The notes under the pieces: generated by a model
Databases searched by the model: none
Seen by the model: the letters and a program-made list of their open reading frames with translations, nothing else
Told to the model about the DNA's origin: nothing
Made by a program: the position numbers and the translations under genes
Shown here: piece after piece, positions 28,564 through 36,102 of the stretch
Numbering within the stretch: the stretch's first letter is position 1
Layout: each line of letters begins with the position of its first letter
Assembly: GCF_002893765.1 (NCBI RefSeq)
Contig: NZ_CP025938.1
Span: 186,001 to 250,000 of the forward strand
Length of the DNA: 64,000 nt
From: Tamlana carrageenivorans
GTDB lineage: Bacteria > Bacteroidota > Bacteroidia > Flavobacteriales > Flavobacteriaceae
Direction: 5' to 3'

Positions 28564-28608
28564 ACTGATAACTGATAACTGATAACTGATAACTGATAAC
28601 TGATAACT
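28564..28608. repeat. Heptanucleotide tandem repeat, ACTGATA type
   Basis: Six to seven perfect copies of ACTGATA end 6 bp before the methyltransferase start at 28615, preceded by a degenerate copy (GACTGACA). It occupies what should be the ribosome-binding region. The rest of 28445-28563 is AT-rich with degenerate related heptads (TTAATTGATAATTGG). Confidence 0.85.
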
Positions 28609-28614
28609 AAAAAA

Positions 28615-29388
28615 ATGACTTACCAAATCATTCAATATTTTAAATTCCTACTAAAATCTACCAATCAACATGGGGTGCACTCACCTTTTGTGTATGATTT
28701 AGTGACGAAATGTTTTTATGACCGTAAGCAGCACGCGGCATATAATCGTATTTCAGATTATAGAAAAAAACTGCTTCATAATCGTGAGCTTATTAAAGTC
28801 ACCGATTTAGGTGCGGGGTCGCAGGTGATGAGTCACCAAGAGCGTAAGATTTCTAGCATGGCTAAAAACGCTGGATCTACCACAAAACGGGCCAAACTTT
28901 TATTCCGCTTAAGCGCTTATTTCAAACCACAAAACATTCTTGAATTAGGGACTTCCCTAGGGATTGCTACTCAAGCTTTAAGTCTTGGTAATCCGAATGC
29001 CAACATTACCACCATTGAAGGGTGCCCGAATATCTCAGCGTTCTCGAAAGCAGCATTTAAAGATGAAAACCTTAATAATATTACCGCTATTACAGGAGAT
29101 TTTTCTTCGGAAATACAAAAACTTCATTCAAATACTTACGATCTGATTTTCTTTGATGGCAATCATCAAAAGGACGCCACTTTAGCTTACTTTGAGGCCT
29201 TATTACCCACCGCTACAAATGATTCTGCCTTTATTTTTGATGATATTTATTGGTCTGAAGGCATGACTGAAGCCTGGGAAATCATAAAAAAACATCCTAA
29301 AGTTACCGTGAGTATCGATACTTTTTTCTGGGGATTTGTGTTTTTTAGAAAGGAACAGCTTAAGGAGGATTTTGTGATACGTTGTTAG
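28615..29388 (+). CDS. Class I SAM-dependent methyltransferase
   Basis: 257 residues, no signal peptide. ILELGTSLGIATQALSLG is motif I, ITTIEGCPNISAFSK the strand-2 end, and YDLIFFDGNHQKDATLAYFE with FIFDDIYWSEGM resemble the metal-dependent O-methyltransferase fold (Methyltransf_24-like). The ATG follows a heptad repeat with a run of A residues as the only leader. Substrate unknown. From memory, similar proteins are widespread in Flavobacteriaceae next to uup, but I cannot confirm that here. Confidence 0.83.
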   Translation: MTYQIIQYFKFLLKSTNQHGVHSPFVYDLVTKCFYDRKQHAAYNRISDYRKKLLHNRELIKVTDLGAGSQVMSHQERKISSMAKNAGSTTKRAKLLFRLSAYFKPQNILELGTSLGIATQALSLGNPNANITTIEGCPNISAFSKAAFKDENLNNITAITGDFSSEIQKLHSNTYDLIFFDGNHQKDATLAYFEALLPTATNDSAFIFDDIYWSEGMTEAWEIIKKHPKVTVSIDTFFWGFVFFRKEQLKEDFVIRC

Positions 29389-29517
29389 TGTAGTGTAATT
29401 ATTTTAATGCGTTTTTTGCCTCTGATTTTTAGAGACTTACTGTGCCCTATTATACACTTAGGTTTCACAAAAACCCAACAAAGCACACGCTATAAAGTGT
29501 ATTTTTTTTAACCGATG

Positions 29518-29536
29518 TTCGAGCGAAGTCGAGAAT
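29518..29536 (-). repeat. Outlying inverted copy of the 18-mer repeat
   Basis: Contains TTCGAGCGAAGTCGAGAA, which differs by one base from the complementary 18-mer of the arrays (GGAG to GAAG). It lies 2 bp beyond the stop of the broken GIY-YIG gene, in opposite orientation to the first 18-mer of array A at 29873-29890. The gene remnant is thus enclosed by inverted copies. The remaining sequence 29389-29517 shows nothing recognisable. Confidence 0.75.
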
Positions 29537-29538
29537 TC

Positions 29539-29860
29539 TTACTCTTTATTCCTAAAATTAGTATCATTCTTGCACTCTGATAACGCAGGTAATAATTCCC
29601 ATTGATTTTCAACAATAGCTTTTTTCTTTGCTTGAGACCATTTTTGAATCTTCTTTTCATACAGAAAAGCATCAGCTATATTCATAAAGAACTGATGAAA
29701 AACCAATTTTACAGGCAATCTAGTTTTTGTATAATTAGCCCCAACTCCAAACTGGTGCTGCCCTAATCTAATTTCTAAGTTTTTAGTACTTCCAGTATAA
29801 AAAGTACCATCTGAGCATTCTAACTATATATAAATATCCTGCCATTTGTTATAGTATTTT
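29539..29860 (-). pseudogene. Broken GIY-YIG endonuclease gene
   Basis: The minus strand reads QQKYYNKWQDIYI, then TAG, then LECSDGTFYTGSTKNLEIRL, GQHQFGVGANYTKTRLPVKL, then VFHQFFMNIADAFLYEKKIQ and a tail ending NDTNFRNKE before TAA at 29539-29541. YTGSTKNLEIRL..HQ.G with A..YEK is the small standalone GIY-YIG (UvrC-type) nuclease of about 95-100 residues. The TAG stands where the family has a hydrophobic or aromatic residue (IYxLECSDG), and no ATG exists upstream, because the array repeat starts there (29872). It is therefore a nonsense-interrupted, start-less remnant, with the rest of the frame well preserved, so decay is recent. Confidence 0.85.
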
Positions 29861-29872
29861 TGTTGAGAAATG

Positions 29873-31351
29873 TTCTCGACTCCGCTCGAACACCAGTTTG
29901 ATTGATGTTTTCAACGGTCTTCGAGCGGAGTCGAGAAGTGTGTTTTTATTTTAGATACTTGTATTTTTTCATTAAACATTTCCAACACTAGACCACCTCA
30001 ACACTGCTTAATCACTCCCTTACCCATTTGAGCATTTGCAATCATTTCCCTATAACTAATATATGTTTTTATTTCTATAATTTGAAATCTATATTGACCA
30101 ATGAAATGTTCTCGACTCCGCTCGAACACCAGCTTGATTGATGTTTTCAACGGTCTTCGAGCGGAGTCGAGAAGTGTGTTTTTATTTTAGATACTTGTAT
30201 TTTTTCATTAAACATTTCCAACACTAGACCACCTCAACACTGCTTAATCACTCCCTTACCCATTTGAGCATTTGCAATCATTTCCCTATAACTAATATAT
30301 GTTTTTATTTCTATAATTTGAAATCTATATTGACCAATGAAATGTTCTCGACTCCGCTCGAACACCAGTTAGATTGATGTTTTCAATGGTCTTCGAGCGG
30401 AGTCGAGAAGTGTGATTTTATTTTAAATGTATGCGCTTTTTCGTTTAACAAATGACACCAATTAATTGAAAAATTTGAGAATCCTATAGGCTGGTCAAAT
30501 GTTCTCGACTCCGCTCGAACACCAGCTTGATTGATGTTTTCAACGGTCTTCGAGCGGAGTCGAGAAGTGTGTTTTTATTTTAAATGTATGCGCTTTTTCG
30601 TTTAACAAATGACACCAATTAATTGAAAAATTTGAGAATCCTATAGGCTGGTCAAATGTTCTCGACTCCGCTCGAACACCAGCTTGATTGATGTTTTCAA
30701 CGGTCTTCGAGCGGAGTCGAGAAGTGTGTTTTTATTTTAAATGTATGCGCTTTTTCGTTTAACAAATGACACCAATTAATTGAAAAATTTGAGAATCCTA
30801 TAGGCTGGTCAAATGTTCTCGACTCCGCTCGAACACCAGCTTGATTGATGTTTTCAACGGTCTTCGAGCGGAGTCGAGAAGTGTGTTTTTATTTTAAATG
30901 TATGCGCTTTTTCATTAAACAAATGACACCAATTAATTGAAAAATTTGAGAATCCTATAGGCTGGTCAAATGTTCTCAACTCCGCTCGAACACCAGCCTG
31001 ATTGATGTTTTCAACGGTCTTCGAGCGGAGTCGAGAAGTGTGTTTTTATTTTAAATGTATGCGCTTTTTCATTAAACAAATGACACCAATTAATTGAAAA
31101 ATTTGAGAATCCTATAGGCTGGTCAAATGTTCTCAACTCCGCTCGAACACCAGCTTGATTGATGTTTTCAACGGTCTTCGAGCGGAGTCGAGAAGTGTGT
31201 TTTTATTTTAAATGTATGCGCTTTTTCATTAAACAAATGACACCAATTAATTGAAAAATTTGAGAATCCTATAGGCTGGTCAAATGTTCTCAACTCCGCT
31301 CGAACACCAGCTTGATTGATGTTTTCAACGGTCTTCGAGCGGAGTCGAGAA
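29873..31351. repeat. Array A: nine long-hairpin units behind hutI
   Basis: Nine hairpins start at 29873, 30109, 30345, 30502, 30659, 30816, 30973, 31130 and 31287. Each has a left arm TTCTCGACTCCGCTCGAA, a 29-nt loop (CACCAGCTTGATTGATGT then TTTCAACGGTC) and a right arm TTCGAGCGGAGTCGAGAA. The first two periods are exactly 236 bp, the next six exactly 157 bp. Spacers are near-identical within a class. The last three left arms read TTCTCAACTCC. Spacers after units 6-8 read TTCATTAAAC where those after units 3-5 read TTCGTTTAAC. No coding frame is evident. The array ends 46 bp before the hutI stop. Confidence 0.93.
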
Positions 31352-31397
31352 GTGTGTTTTTATTTTAACATATGTGCGTCTTCATTAAACAACCAAA

Positions 31398-32636
31398 CTA
31401 AACCACCTCAACACCATTCAAATAAACACGTTCAATTTGATGATTTCCGAATGAATATGGTATAAAATGATAAGAACTAATAGCTTTTGTTAAGATCAAG
31501 TTGGCTTGTTTTCCTTTGGTAATTGACCCTACTTTATGCTCTAAGCCCATGGCGTAGGCACCGTTTATTGTTGCTGCATTAATGGCTTCTTCGGGCGTTA
31601 ATTTCATTTTTACACAGGCCGCAGACACCACAAAATTCATGTTTCCTGAAGGCGATGATCCTGGGTTATAATCGGTTGCTAGAGCTAGTGGCAATCCGGC
31701 ATCAATCATTTTTCTGCCTGGGGCAAATGGAATGCTTAAAAAGAAGGAACAACCTGGCAAGGCTACAGGCATGGTTTTAGATTTTTCTAAAACGACAATA
31801 TCTTCATATTTCATCACCTCCAAATGATCTACAGATAATGCTTTTTGTTTCACTCCTGCTTGTACGCCTCCAATAGAATTAAACTGATTCACATGAATTT
31901 TGGCTTGTAAACCATGTAACTTTCCGGCTTCTAAAATACGATTGGTATCTTCAACCGTAAAGTAGCCTTTTTCACAAAATACATCAACAAAATCGGCAAG
32001 CTTAGCTTCGGCAACTAAAGGAATCATTTCTTTAATAATATGGTCGACGTAACCGGCTTTATTATTCTTATATTCTTCAGGAACAGCATGTGCGCCTAAA
32101 AAAGTAGCCTTAATAGGAATTTGATGATTTTCCTTTAAGCGCTTAATCACACTAAGCATTTTTAACTCAGATTCTAAAGTTAAGCCATAACCAGATTTTA
32201 TTTCAACAGCTCCGGTACCTAAAGCGATAACTTCATCCAATCGCGTTTTAGTTTGCTTATACAATTCACTTTCTGAGATATTTTGTACTTGCTTCGCCGA
32301 ATTAAGAATTCCGCCACCTTTTTCGGCAATCTCTTGATAGCTTAAACCATTAATTTTATCTACAAACTCACCTTCACGCTGACCAGCATAAACCAAATGG
32401 GTATGCGAATCGCACCAAGTTGGTAAAACCATTTTCCCTGTAGCATCAACCACATGGTCTACCGCTTCATCGGGACAGTCTTTCATCGGACCAAAATCAT
32501 AAATCACATCATTTTTTACGAGAAGAAAAGCATCTTTAATCGTTGGCAACTCATTCATGGCCTTTCCAGAGACAAAACGGGTATTTTCATCTCTAATTTG
32601 AAGTAATTCCTTGATATTTTTAAATAGGACTTTCAT
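31398..32636 (-). CDS. hutI: Imidazolonepropionase
   Basis: 412 residues, amidohydrolase fold. It hydrolyses 4-imidazolone-5-propanoate to N-formimino-L-glutamate, the third step of histidine degradation. The metal ligands start with CDSHTHLVYAGQREGEF (His78, His80). SGYGLTLESELKML and THLGAHAVP-like FLGAHAVPEEY follow, and LATDYNPGSSPSGNM is the conserved C-terminal Asp block. Length and order match HutI. It lies 88 bp downstream of hutU in the same direction. Its stop is followed by array A, whose hairpins could act as transcription end or message stabiliser. Confidence 0.96.
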   Translation of the reverse strand: MKVLFKNIKELLQIRDENTRFVSGKAMNELPTIKDAFLLVKNDVIYDFGPMKDCPDEAVDHVVDATGKMVLPTWCDSHTHLVYAGQREGEFVDKINGLSYQEIAEKGGGILNSAKQVQNISESELYKQTKTRLDEVIALGTGAVEIKSGYGLTLESELKMLSVIKRLKENHQIPIKATFLGAHAVPEEYKNNKAGYVDHIIKEMIPLVAEAKLADFVDVFCEKGYFTVEDTNRILEAGKLHGLQAKIHVNQFNSIGGVQAGVKQKALSVDHLEVMKYEDIVVLEKSKTMPVALPGCSFFLSIPFAPGRKMIDAGLPLALATDYNPGSSPSGNMNFVVSAACVKMKLTPEEAINAATINGAYAMGLEHKVGSITKGKQANLILTKAISSYHFIPYSFGNHQIERVYLNGVEVV

Positions 32637-32724
32637 GTGTTAATATTTATTGTTTTTTAGTGGTCACATGGAACACCTAAATTATCATTTCGCTGTGCGG
32701 GTAAGCTTAATAATGGGTATTTCA

Positions 32725-34722
32725 TTAAAACAGGTTTTCTAGTAATTGATTATCGACTAAGTTAGGCAAAGTTACTTTTAAGTTTGGAGTACGATTCATT
32801 TCACGTCTAATCGCAAAAAGCGCTTCATCATTTCTGGCCCAACTTCTACGAGCGATACCATTATTCACATCAAAAAACAACATGCTTCTTAGGCGTTCTT
32901 CAGCTTCTGCCGAACCGTCGAGTACCATACCAAATCCGCCATTCATCACTTCACCCCAGCCTACGCCGCCCCCATTATGAATGGACACCCAAGTAGCGCC
33001 TCTAAAACTATCACCAATCACGTTATGAATGGCCATATCAGCAGTGAATTTACTACCATCATAGATATTAGAAGTTTCACGATAAGGCGAATCGGTACCA
33101 CTCACATCATGATGATCGCGCCCTAAAACTACAGGTCCAATCTCGCCACTAGCAACAGCATTATTAAAAGCTTCGGCTATTTTAGCACGACCTTCGGCAT
33201 CGGCATACAAGATTCGCGCCTGTGAACCAACAACCATTTTATTTTTCTTGGCATCCTTAATCCATGTGATATTATCTTGCATTTGCAGCTGAATTTCCTC
33301 TGGAGCCGTCTTCATGATTTCTTCTAGAACAGAAGCAGCAATATCATCAGTTTTATAAAGATCTTCAGGTTTTCCTGAAGTACAAACCCAACGGAAGGGT
33401 CCGAATCCATAATCGAAACACATCGGACCTAAAATATCTTGAACGTAAGACGGGTATTTAAAATCGATATTATTTTCGGCCATCACATCGGCACCCGCAC
33501 GAGAAGCTTCTAATAAAAAGGCATTTCCATAATCGAAGAAATACGTGCCTTTGGCCACATGATTATTAATAGCATGGGCATGACGGCGTAACGATTCTTG
33601 TACTTTTTCTTTAAAAACTTCTGGTTCTTCACGGATTAAACGATTCGATTCTTCATAAGTTAATCCTGCAGGATAATAACCGCCTGTCCATGGAATATGC
33701 AATGAAGTTTGATCGGACCCCACGTGAATAAAAATATCTTCTTCATCGAAACGCTCCCAAACTTCAACTACATTACCAATAAACGCGATGGAAACCACTT
33801 CTTTTGATGTTTTTGCTTGTTTAACTCTAGTAACTAAATCGTCTATGTTATCAATTAACACATCTACCCAACCTTGTTCGTGGCGTTTTGTAGCTGCTTT
33901 GGCATTCAACTCAGCACAAATAGTAATGCAACCTGCTATATTTCCTGCTTTAGGTTGCGCCCCACTCATACCGCCTAATCCTGCTGTTAAAAATATTTTC
34001 CCTTCGGAAGTATCGCCTTTTTCTAACACTTTTCTAAAGGCATTCATAACCGTAATGGTGGTACCGTGCACGATGCCTTGCGGACCAATATACATGAACG
34101 ACCCTGCTGTCATTTGTCCGTATTGAGTCACGCCCAAGGCATTAAATTTTTCCCAATCGTCGGGTTTAGAATAATTAGGAATCATCATACCGTTAGTGAC
34201 TATCACACGTGGTGCATTTTTTGACGATGGAAACAATCCCATAGGATGACCAGAATACAGGTGCAAGGTTTGCTCGTCGGTCATTTGAGCCAAGTATTGC
34301 ATGGTTAACAGGTACTGCGCCCAATTTTGAAACACCGCACCATTTCCACCATAGGTAATTAATTCTTCGGGATGCTGGGCCACGGCAGGATCTAAATTAT
34401 TCTGAATCATGAGTATGATAGCCGCTGCCTGCGTTGATTTTGCAGGATATTCGGAAATGCCTCGCGCAAATATTTTATAGTCGGGTTTGAATCTATACAT
34501 ATAAATCCTACCGTATTCTCTAAGTTCTTGAGCAAACTCTGAAGCCAATTCCTCATGCCAATCTTTAGGAAAATAACGCAAAGCATTTCGAATCGCTAAT
34601 TGTTTTTCTTCCTTAGAAAGAATGTCTTTTCGTTTTGGCGCACGATTAGCCCCTTCAGGGTAATTATATTTTGATGGCATTCTTGTTGGAATGCCTTGTA
34701 AAATTTGTTCTTTGAATGTCAT
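32725..34722 (-). CDS. hutU: Urocanate hydratase
   Basis: 665 residues, the longer urocanase form. It converts urocanate to imidazolonepropionate using tightly bound NAD. ITYGGNGAVFQNWAQYLLTM, GQMTAGSFMYIGPQGIVHGT and TAGLGGMSGAQPKAG (NAD-binding glycine-rich) are seen in order, with FDYGFGPFRWVCTSG for the catalytic Cys block and HNGGGVGWGEVMNGGFGM near the C-terminus. The upstream gene in the pathway order is hutH, but about 1.4 kb of repeats separates them. Only 38 bp lie between its ATG and the first hairpin arm. Confidence 0.96.
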   Translation of the reverse strand: MTFKEQILQGIPTRMPSKYNYPEGANRAPKRKDILSKEEKQLAIRNALRYFPKDWHEELASEFAQELREYGRIYMYRFKPDYKIFARGISEYPAKSTQAAAIILMIQNNLDPAVAQHPEELITYGGNGAVFQNWAQYLLTMQYLAQMTDEQTLHLYSGHPMGLFPSSKNAPRVIVTNGMMIPNYSKPDDWEKFNALGVTQYGQMTAGSFMYIGPQGIVHGTTITVMNAFRKVLEKGDTSEGKIFLTAGLGGMSGAQPKAGNIAGCITICAELNAKAATKRHEQGWVDVLIDNIDDLVTRVKQAKTSKEVVSIAFIGNVVEVWERFDEEDIFIHVGSDQTSLHIPWTGGYYPAGLTYEESNRLIREEPEVFKEKVQESLRRHAHAINNHVAKGTYFFDYGNAFLLEASRAGADVMAENNIDFKYPSYVQDILGPMCFDYGFGPFRWVCTSGKPEDLYKTDDIAASVLEEIMKTAPEEIQLQMQDNITWIKDAKKNKMVVGSQARILYADAEGRAKIAEAFNNAVASGEIGPVVLGRDHHDVSGTDSPYRETSNIYDGSKFTADMAIHNVIGDSFRGATWVSIHNGGGVGWGEVMNGGFGMVLDGSAEAEERLRSMLFFDVNNGIARRSWARNDEALFAIRREMNRTPNLKVTLPNLVDNQLLENLF

Positions 34723-34760
34723 TTTTTTTGTTTTTACTTTTGACTGTTGACGACTTGAGC

Positions 34761-35901
34761 TTCTCGACTCCGCTCGAAGACCTTAATATTAGGCTTTTAA
34801 AAGCTTCTTTATTCCTCCTCCATTTCAGCAACATCACACGTTATCATACAATACAATGTGATGCATCCTTATCACGGTGTTCGAGCGGAGTCGAGAACAT
34901 AATTCCCTCAACTTTTCTCTTAGCTTCTCGACTCCGCTCGAAGACCTTAATATTAGACTTTTAAAAGCTTCTTTATTCCTCCTCCATTTCAGCAACATCA
35001 CACGTTATCATACAAAACGATATGATGCATCCTTATCACGGTGTTCGAGCGGAGTCGAGAACATAATGCTCTTAACTTTTCACTTCTCGACTCCGCTCGA
35101 AGACCTTAATATTAGACTTTTAAAAGCTTCTTTATTCCTCCTCCATTTCAGCAACATCACACGTTATCATACAAAACGATATGATGCATCCTTATCACGG
35201 TGTTCGAGCGGAGTCGAGAACATAATGCTCTTAACTTTTCACTTCTCGACTCCGCTCGAAGACCTTAATATTAGACTTTTAAAAGCTTCTTTATTCCTCC
35301 TCCATTTCAGCAACATCACACGTTATCATACAATACAATGTGATGCATCCTTATCACGGTGTTCGAGCGGAGTCGAGAACATAATGCTCTTAACTTTTCA
35401 CTTCTCGACTCCGCTCGAAGACCTTAATATTAGACTTTTAAAAGCTTCTTTATTCCTCCTCCATTTCAGCAACATCACACGTTATCATACAATACAATGT
35501 GATGCATCCTTATCACGGTGTTCGAGCGGAGTCGAGAACATAATGCTCTTAACTTTTCACTTCTCGACTCCGCTCGAAGACCTTAATATTAGACTTTTAA
35601 AAGCTTCTTTATTCCTCCTCCATTTCAGCAACATCACACGTTATCATACAATACAATGTGATGCATCCTTATCACGGTGTTCGAGCGGAGTCGAGAACAT
35701 AATGCTCTTAACTTTTCACTTCTCGACTCCGCTCGAAGACCTTAATATTAGGCTTTTAAAAGCTTCTTTATTCCTCCTCCATTTCAGCAACATCACACGT
35801 TATCATACAATACAATGTGATGCATCCTTATCACGGTGTTCGAGCGGAGTCGAGAACATAATTCCCTCAACTTTTCTCTTAGCTTCTCGACTCCGCTCGA
35901 A
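34761..35901. repeat. Array B: seven and a half 159/164-bp units between hutH and hutU
   Basis: Left arms TTCTCGACTCCGCTCGAA start at 34761, 34925, 35084, 35243, 35402, 35561, 35720 and 35884. In each full unit the complementary arm follows 101 nt later (first at 34880-34897). Periods are 164, 159, 159, 159, 159, 159 and 164 bp. Units 1 and 7 share TTAGGCTTTT and a 5-bp longer junction (ATTCCCTCAACTTTTCTC). Units 2-6 share TTAGACTTTT and ATGCTCTTAAC. Units 2 and 3 carry AAAACGATATG where the others have AATACAATGTG. The eighth copy is cut off after its left arm. The array uses the same 18-mer as array A in a different arrangement. Confidence 0.93.
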
Positions 35902-35946
35902 GACCATTAATATTAGGCTTATACTCCCCTGTCACTCTAAACGCTT

Positions 35947-36093
35947 TGTCATGCAGAACGCAGTGAAGCATCTCTTCCTTTTGAAATATTCTTCGGTCAT
36001 TCCATTTTTGGATGTCATTCTGACGAAGCATGAGGTAGAATCTTTTTGCTAAGAGATTCCTCGTCAGTCGTACCTCCTTCTGTCGGAATGACA
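35947..36093. repeat. Compound GTCAT-type hairpin repeat next to the hutH 3' end
   Basis: Starts TGTCATGCAGAACGCAGTGA..GCATCTC and ends GTCGTACCTCCTTCTGTCGG then AATGACA, the same family as 26121-26447. An additional internal copy is nested inside (GATGTCATTCTGACGAAGCA). It fills the space between the truncated last unit of array B and the hutH stop at 36103, so two different repeat families are stacked here. Confidence 0.75.
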
Positions 36094-36102
36094 ACAAGCC
36101 AT

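Noticed and set aside
34716..34964. An 82-codon frame overlapping the hutU start region on the plus strand.
   Set aside because: It reads across the first repeat unit and repeats the same translated phrase as array B; repeat shadow.
29873..35901. Arrays A and B as CRISPR arrays.
   Set aside because: The spacers are themselves repeated almost without change, the repeats are 18-bp inverted arms 29 or 101 nt apart, and no cas gene is present.
34877..36052. A 391-codon open frame on the plus strand with a 53-residue repeat (STPLEDLNIRLLKASLFLL and so on).
   Set aside because: It is a by-product of array B. The inner period is exactly 159 bp (3 x 53), so one open unit stays open throughout. It runs through hairpin arms, starts inside a repeat, and the flanking units of 164 bp break the frame relation. 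No leader or family resemblance.
35879..36097. A 72-codon minus-strand frame next to hutH.
   Set aside because: It consists wholly of the last partial array B unit and the GTCAT-type hairpin.
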